Source: CAZUFB01 sp964619775 (GTDB taxonomy: Bacteria; Actinomycetota; Coriobacteriia; Coriobacteriales; UMGS124). From it: DNA of 37,487 nt. The translations under genes were made by a program, and so were the position numbers. The stretch lies in assembly GCA_964619775.1 (NCBI GenBank), contig CAZUFB010000015.1:1-37487 (forward strand), read 5' to 3'. The notes below the pieces were generated by a model, which saw nothing but the letters and a program-made list of their open reading frames with translations, searched no databases and had not been told where the DNA came from. Of this stretch, positions 17,081-23,797 are shown piece after piece (position 1 is the first letter of the stretch; every line of letters begins with the position of its first letter).

Positions 17081-19666
17081 CTACACGAACACGCGCTTGA
17101 CGGCGAGGACTTCGCCGTAGTCCCAGATGCTCCCGACATGGACGTTGGGCGGGTAGGCGTTGATCACCGCGTCGCCGCCGAGATAGATGGCGATGTGGCC
17201 CTCGTAGCAGATAAGGTCGCCGCGCTGGCGCTCGTCCAGGCTGACCGTCATGAACTTGCTGTCGTTGCGCATCGCGTTCGCGTACTGGTCGTGCCCCTCG
17301 GTATAGTAGTGGTCGTAGGGCGTGTAGTTGTAGTCGAGGTCCATGCCTACCGCGTACAGGCACTGCAGCACAAGGCCCGCGCAGTCGACGCCCACGCCGG
17401 GCGCGCACGCATAGTCCCAGATATAGGTCGTTCCCAGATAGTCGTAGGCGCGCGAGATGAACGCCTCCACGCAGGCGGAGCGCGTAGAGTCGGGGCTGAT
17501 CAGCGACGGGCTGACGTACGAGAAGATGCCGGCGTCGGGGCTCGAGCTGACCACGCTGTAGGCGCTGAGCTGGTAGTACTGGGACGGGTTCTGGTAGCCG
17601 ACCTTGCCGGTTACCAGGTAGACCAGCAAACCCTCGTTGTCGGCCTGGTACCACCCGCCGTCGATGAGGATGCAGCCGTTGCGCAGCACGCACCCCGCGT
17701 CCGCCTGGCCCCAGAAGGTGCCGTTGAGCTCGGGGGACTCCTCCTCGGTGACCTCGAACAGCCCCGAGCGGGCCGCATGGTCGTCGGGGTCGATGTAGTA
17801 GCGCTGCAGCTGGCCGTCGGAGGAGAACTGGGAGGTGACCACCCAGCCGCCCGTCAGGCCCCCCAGCAGCCTGCCGTCGTTGTCGGCCAGGTAGACGCGG
17901 CCCGCCCCGTTGTCCCAGACGCCGCGCAGCACGGTGCCGTCGGAGGACGCCCAGGCGTAGTAGCCCGAGTCGTCGCCCTCCGAGGGGCCGACGAGGCGCG
18001 AGCTCGCCGCCACGCCGCCGACGAACCAGTAGCGCTGCAGCTGGCCGTCGGTGAAGTCGCCGGTGACCACCCAGCCCGAGGCCAGCAGGCCGTCGTTGTC
18101 GGCATAGTACTTTTTGCCGCCGGTCTCAAACGCGCCGCGCAGCACGTATCCCGCCGCGGTGGTGTAGTGCGCCCAGCCGTCTTCAGAGTAGCCGGGCTCG
18201 CACGCACGGCTGTCGGCGTCGACCCAGTAGCGCTGCAGCTGGCCGTCGGAGGAGTAGGCCGATGTGACCAGCCAGCCCGCCTGCTCCAGGGCGCCGTCGT
18301 TGTCGGCCAGGTAGACGTAGCCGGTGGAGGAGTCGGTCCACGAGCCGCGCACGACGTAGCCCTCGGAAGTGGTGTAGTGGTCCCAGCCCTCCGAAGAGAG
18401 GCCCGGGACGCAGGCGCGCTCCTCGGCGTCGACCCAGTAGCGCTGCAGCTGGCCGTCGGAGGAGTAGGCCGATGTGACCAGCCAGCCCGCCTGCTCCAGG
18501 GCGCCGTCGTTGTCGGCCAGGTAGACGTAGCCGGTGGAGGGGTCGGTCCACTTGCCGCGCACGACGTAGCCGTCCGGGGTCGCGTAGGCCGCCCAGCCGG
18601 CGGCAGCGTCGTCCACCAGGGACGAAACCACCAGGGCGCCTCCGTCCCCGAGCCAGTAGCGCTGCAGGCCCAGCGCGGTCGAACCCGTCAGGGAGACGTC
18701 AGTGACCAGCCAGCCCTTCTGGGCCAGCGCGCCATCGGCGCCGTACCAGTACCAGGACCCGTCGGAGCCCAGCAGCCACGTGTTGGGCTCGCCGGTGGTC
18801 GGGACGGGGGAAACCAGGAGCACGGGGGACCCGCCCTCCTCCCCCTCGGCTTCGCCGTCCGCTTCGCCCTCGGCCTCGCCGTCTCCGACGAGGTCGACGT
18901 TTCCAGCTCCGCCGTCTTCGGCGTCGGCCCCGCCGGGCTCGGCCGAGGCGTCAAGGCCGGCATCCTCCCCGGCCGCCGAGGTATCGTCGAAGGAGCCGCC
19001 TTCCTCGTCTCCGGACGGGGCCTCGACGTCTCCGGATCCTTCCTGCCCCGCACCCGACGACACGCCGGAATCGGCCGCATCGTCAGCCGGAACCGCGCCG
19101 GAGCCGTCTGTGTCAGCGCCGACCCACTCCCCTTCGCCGGTCGGGTTTTCCGGAGAGGCGTCTTCCGCCGTACCGTCCGATGCGGAAGCGCCGGTGTCCA
19201 ACCCGGCGGTCACCCCGGCGTCGGGTTCCCCGCCCTCTAAGGAAGTGTCCGCCCCAACGTCGTCGCCTTGCAAAGAGCCTGCGTCCGCATCGTCCGCAGG
19301 CGGCACGGCCTCGTCTGAGGGCTCGGCTTCCGCTTCCGACCCGTCGACCGCGACATCCGAGGTCGCAGGCTCTTCAACAACGTCTGGGGTCGGTACGGCC
19401 ACAGTCGCATCCGCATCCACAGCCGCCGGTTCTTCGCCTGTCCCGCAGGGGGTAGATTCGGACATGGTGGTTGCCGAATCGACCTCGGGAGAAACCGAGC
19501 CCGCATCTGCCGCGACCTCGACAGGCTCGACGGCGATTTCGACAACCCCGGAATCGCCGACCATCCCGAGCGCACCCTCGTCGGCGGCGGCCACCCCGGG
19601 CACCAACAGCAGACCCGCAAGGCACACGGCCGCCCGGGCGTTCTTTATGAAGAAATTTGTCTGCAT
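17081..19666 (-). CDS. Secreted wall-binding repeat protein with C-terminal NlpC/P60 peptidase
   Basis: Predicted secreted peptidoglycan endopeptidase of 861 residues. Order: signal peptide (about 1-28, ending GVAAA-DE); very acidic Ala/Asp/Glu/Gly/Ser linker (about 29-290); GW/YW cell-wall-binding-type repeats (about 300-715) with a unit of about 70 residues, such as GWLVT, SDGQLQRYW and TGYVYLADNDG; NlpC/P60 domain (about 731-861). Catalytic residues: Cys762 (DCAGLV), His824 (YEGHIAIYLG) and a third polar residue in VINAYPP (Asn836). Such enzymes cut within stem peptides. AAAGG lies 6 bases before the ATG. The gene is divergent from an L,D-transpeptidase with the same repeats and ends at its own terminator. 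The ligand of the repeats is unknown. Confidence 0.93.
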   Translation of the reverse strand: MQTNFFIKNARAAVCLAGLLLVPGVAAADEGALGMVGDSGVVEIAVEPVEVAADAGSVSPEVDSATTMSESTPCGTGEEPAAVDADATVAVPTPDVVEEPATSDVAVDGSEAEAEPSDEAVPPADDADAGSLQGDDVGADTSLEGGEPDAGVTAGLDTGASASDGTAEDASPENPTGEGEWVGADTDGSGAVPADDAADSGVSSGAGQEGSGDVEAPSGDEEGGSFDDTSAAGEDAGLDASAEPGGADAEDGGAGNVDLVGDGEAEGEADGEAEGEEGGSPVLLVSPVPTTGEPNTWLLGSDGSWYWYGADGALAQKGWLVTDVSLTGSTALGLQRYWLGDGGALVVSSLVDDAAAGWAAYATPDGYVVRGKWTDPSTGYVYLADNDGALEQAGWLVTSAYSSDGQLQRYWVDAEERACVPGLSSEGWDHYTTSEGYVVRGSWTDSSTGYVYLADNDGALEQAGWLVTSAYSSDGQLQRYWVDADSRACEPGYSEDGWAHYTTAAGYVLRGAFETGGKKYYADNDGLLASGWVVTGDFTDGQLQRYWFVGGVAASSRLVGPSEGDDSGYYAWASSDGTVLRGVWDNGAGRVYLADNDGRLLGGLTGGWVVTSQFSSDGQLQRYYIDPDDHAARSGLFEVTEEESPELNGTFWGQADAGCVLRNGCILIDGGWYQADNEGLLVYLVTGKVGYQNPSQYYQLSAYSVVSSSPDAGIFSYVSPSLISPDSTRSACVEAFISRAYDYLGTTYIWDYACAPGVGVDCAGLVLQCLYAVGMDLDYNYTPYDHYYTEGHDQYANAMRNDSKFMTVSLDERQRGDLICYEGHIAIYLGGDAVINAYPPNVHVGSIWDYGEVLAVKRVFV
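18214..18550. repeat. Two near-identical 127-bp direct repeats, 210-bp period
   Basis: Positions 18214-18340 and 18424-18550 differ at one base by eye. They encode consecutive 70-residue wall-binding units of the NlpC/P60 protein. This is the most recent duplication among its repeats. Confidence 0.9.
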
Positions 19667-19709
19667 CCTCTACCTTTCTGACATGCTGTCCTTTTGCTTC
19701 CCCAAAAAT

Positions 19710-19738
19710 ATGGTAGCTAAAACAGGAGCCGAAGTAAA
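19710..19738 (-). promoter_or_regulatory. Candidate promoter for the NlpC/P60 gene
   Basis: On the minus strand TTTACT (19738-19733) and TACCAT (19715-19710) are separated by 17 bp, about 44 bp before the start codon, in an unusually AT-rich patch. Each box matches consensus at four of six positions, so this is only a candidate. Confidence 0.4.
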
Positions 19739-19837
19739 ACATGCCTCCTTGAAGACGCCGGACCTCTTTCTTGCAGGGCACGCCACCGATTCGTATCTGA
19801 CATCCCGTCTCCCTTGCACCCCGATCGAGTGGTCGAG

Positions 19838-19846
19838 TGGTATCAT
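19838..19846 (+). promoter_or_regulatory. Candidate extended -10 promoter for the L,D-transpeptidase gene
   Basis: TGG-TATCAT is an extended -10 (TGn plus five of six matches), about 38 bp before the ATG at 19885. No good -35 box is seen, which extended -10 promoters can tolerate. Confidence 0.45.
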
Positions 19847-19884
19847 CGCAAAAACCAGCCAGCATCCTCTTTAAAGGAGAGCCT

Positions 19885-22098
19885 ATGGAACAACTCGAAC
19901 GGCCTCGGCGCGCTGCGGCGTTCGCCGCCGTGCTCGCCCTGTCCCTCTCGCTGGGAGCAGCCGGCACCTCCCTCGCGGCAGAGACCGACGATGCTTTGGA
20001 CGCCGCGATCCTGTCGAGCGGGGCCGCACAAGAAGGTGCGGCGGCCGCGGGCGATGAAGCGTCCCCGGACGGCGCAGGGCCTTCGGAGGAAGAGGCGTCT
20101 GACGACGAGTCTTCTGCCGCAGGCGATGCGGAAGCGTCGGAGTCGCAAACCGACCCCTCAAACGAAGGTGCCGACGACGCCTTGGACGGCACCGCAGCCT
20201 CGGATTCCGCAACGGCGACCGACGAGCCTGCAGACGAAGGCCTGGAACTGGAACCGGGCGTTTCGACGTCCGGCAACTCGGCAACCGACGAGCCGGCCTC
20301 CGACTCCGGCGCCGAAGATTCTGCAGGCGAGCAGCAGGCAGGCAGCACCGATATGGAGGAAGGGACGGACAAGGACGTCGAGGGCACCGCTACGGACGGT
20401 GCGGACGCAACGGAAGGATCCGCCGAAGCGACCGCAACCGTACTGGAAACGGACGGCGTCCTGACAACGAACGCAACGACCGAAGCGGAGTCGGAAGGAT
20501 CCAACGGGGTGAGCCTTCTCACCACGGCCGCCGTCTCCAACGGGTGGGACAACTCGAGCGGCTCGTGGCGCCACTACACCAACGGGAAGATGGACACCGG
20601 ATGGCTCGTGACCGGAACGGCCCCGGGCAGCTCGTCGTCTGGGGAACTTGAGCGCTACTGGCTCGATCCCGAAACCGGCAACCTGGTCACCTCGAGCCTC
20701 ATCAGCGCCTCGGAGGCAGGATGGTGGGCCTATGCCACGTCCTCGGGCGCCGTGGTGCGTGGCATCTACACCGACTCCTCGACCGGCTACGTCTATCTCG
20801 CCGACAACGACGGCAGGCTCGAGGACCCCGGCTGGTTGGTCACGGCCGACTATTCCTCCGACGGACAGCTGCAGCGCTACTGGATCGATTCGACCGCCCA
20901 CGCCTGCATCCCCGGCCTGTCCCTGGACGGGTGGGCCCACTACACCACCTCGGCGGGGTACGTGCTGCGCGGCAGCCAGTCCACAAGCGACGGCGTGCTG
21001 CTCGCCGACAACGACGGGCTGCTCGCCTCGGGCAGCGGCTGGCTCGTTACAGGAACGTACACCAACGGCGAGCTGCAGCGCTACTGGCTCGAAAGCCGCG
21101 ACGGGTACTCGGTCGCCAAAACCGGGCTGTTCTCCGTCGACGGCAGCTACTACTACGGCCGCTCGACGGGCTACGTCGTGCGCGGACGCTGGACCAACTC
21201 GTCGACCGGCTACATCTACCTGGCCGACAACGACGGCAAGCTGCTGGGCGGAGAATCCGGCGGATGGGTTGTGACGGACCTTCTGGTCAGCGGCGAGCTG
21301 CAGCGCTACTGGATCGACCCCGACGAGCACGCCGCCATTCCCGGCTACTCCTCAGACGGATGGGCCCACTACACCACCTCCGAGGGATACGTGCTGCGCG
21401 GCAAACTCGCCACCGGCAACTATGTGCTGCTCGCCGACGACGACGGACTGCTTGCCAGCGGCACAGGCTGGCTCGTCACGGGGACGTACGACGGCGGCGA
21501 GCTGCAGCGCTACTGGCTCGAGAGCCTCGGCAACGGCTACTACGGCGCCCTGACGGGGTCGTTCACGGTGGACGGGAGCATGTACTACGGCACCTCGAAC
21601 GGCTACGTGCTGCGCAACGCGGTCCAGCAGATCGGCAGCACCTGGTACCGCGCCGACAACGACGGCAAGCTCACCGAGGGCGCAGGCGACATGTGGGCGG
21701 TCGCCCAGCAGTACACCAGCGCGACGGGCTACCTGCTGCTCATCGACTCCTCGACGCACACGGTCGGCGTCTTCCAGGGCACGGGCAACGCCTACGAATG
21801 GAGCCAGTTCGCCGCATGGCCGTGCGGCGACGGGGCGTGGTCGACCCCCACGGTCAAGGGCGTCTTCACGGTCCAGAGCCGCGGCTACTCCTTCGGCAGC
21901 GGCTACACCTGCTACTACTGGGTGCAGTTCTACGGCGACTACCTGTTCCATTCGATCCTGTACTACCCCAACACGTTCATCGTGCAGGACGGCACGCTTG
22001 GAGCCGCCGTCTCGCACGGGTGCGTCCGCCTCTCCCTTGAGAACGCCAAGTGGATCTATGACAACATCCCGAGCGGAACGACGGTGGTGAGCTACTAA
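19885..22098 (+). CDS. Secreted wall-binding repeat protein with C-terminal L,D-transpeptidase (YkuD)
   Basis: Predicted secreted 737-residue enzyme that forms 3-3 peptidoglycan cross-links or attaches proteins to the wall. Order: signal peptide (about 1-32, ending SLAA-ET); acidic Ala/Ser/Glu/Thr linker (33 to ~205); GW/YW wall-binding-type repeats (~215-605), starting with a classic SWRHYTNGKMDTGWLV unit; YkuD domain (~606-737). The catalytic signature is SHGCVRLSLENAKWIY with Cys713 and His711, preceded by FHSILYYP. AAAGGAGA precedes the ATG; the frame upstream to 19837 lacks a site. The repeats closely resemble those of the divergent NlpC/P60 protein, down to 18-bp identical DNA. A terminator follows. 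Confidence 0.94.
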   Translation: MEQLERPRRAAAFAAVLALSLSLGAAGTSLAAETDDALDAAILSSGAAQEGAAAAGDEASPDGAGPSEEEASDDESSAAGDAEASESQTDPSNEGADDALDGTAASDSATATDEPADEGLELEPGVSTSGNSATDEPASDSGAEDSAGEQQAGSTDMEEGTDKDVEGTATDGADATEGSAEATATVLETDGVLTTNATTEAESEGSNGVSLLTTAAVSNGWDNSSGSWRHYTNGKMDTGWLVTGTAPGSSSSGELERYWLDPETGNLVTSSLISASEAGWWAYATSSGAVVRGIYTDSSTGYVYLADNDGRLEDPGWLVTADYSSDGQLQRYWIDSTAHACIPGLSLDGWAHYTTSAGYVLRGSQSTSDGVLLADNDGLLASGSGWLVTGTYTNGELQRYWLESRDGYSVAKTGLFSVDGSYYYGRSTGYVVRGRWTNSSTGYIYLADNDGKLLGGESGGWVVTDLLVSGELQRYWIDPDEHAAIPGYSSDGWAHYTTSEGYVLRGKLATGNYVLLADDDGLLASGTGWLVTGTYDGGELQRYWLESLGNGYYGALTGSFTVDGSMYYGTSNGYVLRNAVQQIGSTWYRADNDGKLTEGAGDMWAVAQQYTSATGYLLLIDSSTHTVGVFQGTGNAYEWSQFAAWPCGDGAWSTPTVKGVFTVQSRGYSFGSGYTCYYWVQFYGDYLFHSILYYPNTFIVQDGTLGAAVSHGCVRLSLENAKWIYDNIPSGTTVVSY

Positions 22099-22153
22099 CC
22101 GCGGCGCGAATCTGCAACCCGCGCGTTCGCACGTCCGCACACACTCGTAAAAA

Positions 22154-22181
22154 GAGGGGCCCGGCAGCCGCCGGGCCCCTC
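22154..22181 (+). terminator. Rho-independent terminator of the L,D-transpeptidase gene
   Basis: A perfect 12-bp stem (GAGGGGCCCGGC with its complement) and AGCC loop, preceded by five A and followed by GTTGTCTT, about 55 bp after the stop codon. Confidence 0.85.
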
Positions 22182-22488
22182 GTTGTCTTCGCGGACAGGT
22201 TGTGCACAGCAGCAGGCATCCCATAGTCCGCGGGTTAAGTTCCAGAAAGTGTGTCCGCCCAGGCCCCATCCCGCCTGGTGGGGCGCCGAAAGCGGACCCC
22301 GGGGGTCTCACCGGGCCAACTCCCTGGTGTTTCGGGAAGCGTGTCCGGTTTGCCCTCGACACCCCGGCTCAGGCAGGCTCTCCCATGAGAGAAGTCACCT
22401 TGAGACGGGACGGGCGTTGGGCAATCCGAGACGCACCCTTTGCGGCAGCATGAAGAGAAACGGGGAGACTGCGCTGTAAATAAAAACA
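22182..22488. other. Gene-free stretch with degenerate direct repeat and small hairpins
   Basis: About 300 bp with no gene that I recognise. It holds an imperfect 18-bp direct repeat (TTCCAGAAAGTGTGTCCG at 22240-22257; TTTCGGGAAGCGTGTCCG at 22330-22347; four differences, all transitions). It also holds small hairpins (CCAGGC..GCCTGG near 22260; CTCTC-CCAT-GAGAG near 22380) and a 22-codon open frame at 22385-22453. It could be the remnant of a mobile element or an RNA gene; neither is demonstrated. Confidence 0.4.
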
Positions 22489-22521
22489 CCAAGGGGGCCG
22501 TCTCGACAACGGCCCCCTTGG
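22489..22521 (-). terminator. Rho-independent terminator of the zinc-ribbon protein gene
   Basis: A perfect 13-bp stem (CCAAGGGGGCCGT with its complement) and 7-base loop. On the minus strand it is followed by TGTTTTTATTTA, a good U-tract. It may also work on the plus strand, where GTTTCCTTT follows. Confidence 0.85.
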
Positions 22522-22557
22522 GTTTCCTTTAAACGATTTCGGCCTTGCCTGCCGGCG

Positions 22558-23601
22558 CTATGAAGCCTCGATGCTGTCGGCAAGGATAATCGGGGCCCCG
22601 TCCGAGTTGCCGGTCACGGTTCCGTACACCGTGTAGTTGGACCCTACCGCCAGCTCGGCATCCGTGCTCTCATACTCGACGTAGACGATGGAGGCCGTAT
22701 CCCCCGACATGGCGATGGAGGCCACCATGGTCCCGTCGTCGCTCTGCTCGACAGACAGGCAGGCGCCGTTAACGGCAACCTGATGTCCCAGACGCCCATC
22801 CACCGGAACCGTCAGGTCTTCATAGGACGGCCACGGATATTCGTCGATCATAGATACCATGGAGGAGATCGTTTCGTTGAGCGACTGTATGGACGCCGCG
22901 ACTTGCTCGGCCGTCACCGAGCTGTCTTCCAACAGCTCATTGGCCGAACTCAAGGCGCTTTCCAGACACACGAGACTCCAACGCGTGTATGTCCGGTTCG
23001 CAGCTTGCTCGTCAAGCACCTCCTGGGCATTGGCCACCGCAGCCTCCAGCCCCGTGGTATCGACCGCGCTCACAACGGGCGTATCGGTATCTTCATCGGT
23101 CGACCTGCATGAATTGATAACAACCGACAGGACGACGACGATGGCGATCAAGACGACGATTGCTATCCAAAACGCAACATGCTGGTACAGCGGGCGCACG
23201 AACGCGCCGCAATGGGGACAGCGTGACTGGCCGGCATCGACCGGGTTTCCACATATACGGCATTCCTCGCCGACGCCGAGATAGTCGCCGCCGGCATCGC
23301 GCACATTTGAAGAGGCCTGCCGAGAAGGGTGGGGTTTTTCGGCACCGCGGGGGGAACGCGGCGCGTCTTTGCCTTTTCTGCCTGCAAACACCCCGCCAAT
23401 CGAACTGCCGATGCGTTTGGCAGCCCCGACGACCGGGTTCTGGGACGGCGCGCGCCGTGCATTGCTCGATTGATGGCGAGTGAACCCCGTCACCTGCGTC
23501 GGATTGCGATTCACGTCACCGTATCCGTTATACGGGCGATAGGCGTCGTACTCACGGACCTCATCGTCCCGAACGTCTCTCGTATACCGGTCGTCTCTCA
23601 T
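22558..23601 (-). CDS. Zinc-ribbon single-pass membrane protein with helical and C-terminal beta domains
   Basis: No named family recognised. The 347-residue protein has, in order: a charged Arg/Asp/Tyr-rich and then Ser/Arg/Lys-rich N-terminal region (1-110); a zinc ribbon (C114-x2-C117 ... C128-x2-C131); one transmembrane helix (about 141-164); an extracytoplasmic helical segment (about 183-252) resembling FIVAR-type wall-protein helices (LEAAVANAQEVLDEQ.. and SLNETISS); and a C-terminal beta-rich domain (about 270-347) ending in an OB-like YTVYGTVTGNSDG strand. The zinc ribbon should be cytoplasmic and the rest outside. The ATG at 23601 has GGGGAGG five bases upstream. Base composition looks less GC-rich than the housekeeping genes. 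A role in sensing or anchoring envelope material is only a guess. Confidence 0.8.
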   Translation of the reverse strand: MRDDRYTRDVRDDEVREYDAYRPYNGYGDVNRNPTQVTGFTRHQSSNARRAPSQNPVVGAAKRIGSSIGGVFAGRKGKDAPRSPRGAEKPHPSRQASSNVRDAGGDYLGVGEECRICGNPVDAGQSRCPHCGAFVRPLYQHVAFWIAIVVLIAIVVVLSVVINSCRSTDEDTDTPVVSAVDTTGLEAAVANAQEVLDEQAANRTYTRWSLVCLESALSSANELLEDSSVTAEQVAASIQSLNETISSMVSMIDEYPWPSYEDLTVPVDGRLGHQVAVNGACLSVEQSDDGTMVASIAMSGDTASIVYVEYESTDAELAVGSNYTVYGTVTGNSDGAPIILADSIEAS

Positions 23602-23728
23602 GGAACCTCCCCGTGCATTCAGCATGCCGGTCCAAACACATATCGACGAAGTGCTCCGCACATCAGCATAGTGACAATCGGACGACAAACCCCCGACTCA
23701 TTTTAACTCCCACCAGTTCTACCCATTA

Positions 23729-23744
23729 ATTAAGGAGACTTAAT
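23729..23744. promoter_or_regulatory. AT-rich dyad upstream of the zinc-ribbon gene
   Basis: A perfect inverted repeat, ATTAAG-GAGA-CTTAAT, in an AT-rich patch about 130 bp upstream of the start at 23601. A weak minus-strand TAAAAT box lies nearby (about 23702). It could be an operator; there is no direct support. Confidence 0.3.
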
Positions 23745-23759
23745 AAACCGCATGAACAA

Positions 23760-23785
23760 TGCCCTTGCCGTCGGGTCGCAAGGCA
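23760..23785 (-). terminator. Possible terminator after the tandem GT2 gene
   Basis: An inverted repeat (TGCCTTGC with GCAAGGGCA, one bulged base, 9-base loop) starts about 12 bp past the stop at 23798. On the minus strand it is followed by TTGTTC. It is weak but correctly placed for the end of the rhamnose cluster transcript. Confidence 0.45.
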
Positions 23786-23797
23786 TGTGCAACGCGG

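Noticed and set aside
15629..19240. 1203-codon open frame on the plus strand across phoH, galE and the NlpC/P60 gene
   Set aside because: It is antisense to well-supported genes, has low-complexity composition and no domains; long spurious frames are expected in GC-rich DNA.
19741..19750. AAGGAGGCAT on the minus strand upstream of the NlpC/P60 gene, suggesting a leader peptide
   Set aside because: The ATG is only one base from the ribosome-binding-like run, too close for normal initiation, and its frame clashes with the real gene.
17850..21600. Regularly spaced repeats that could suggest a CRISPR array
   Set aside because: The repeats are coding, about 210 bp apart, and encode wall-binding units; no CRISPR-type spacing and no cas genes.
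22385..22453. 22-codon open frame starting MREVTLRRDG
   Set aside because: Too short, without a clear ribosome binding site or family match; mentioned only as content of the gene-free stretch.
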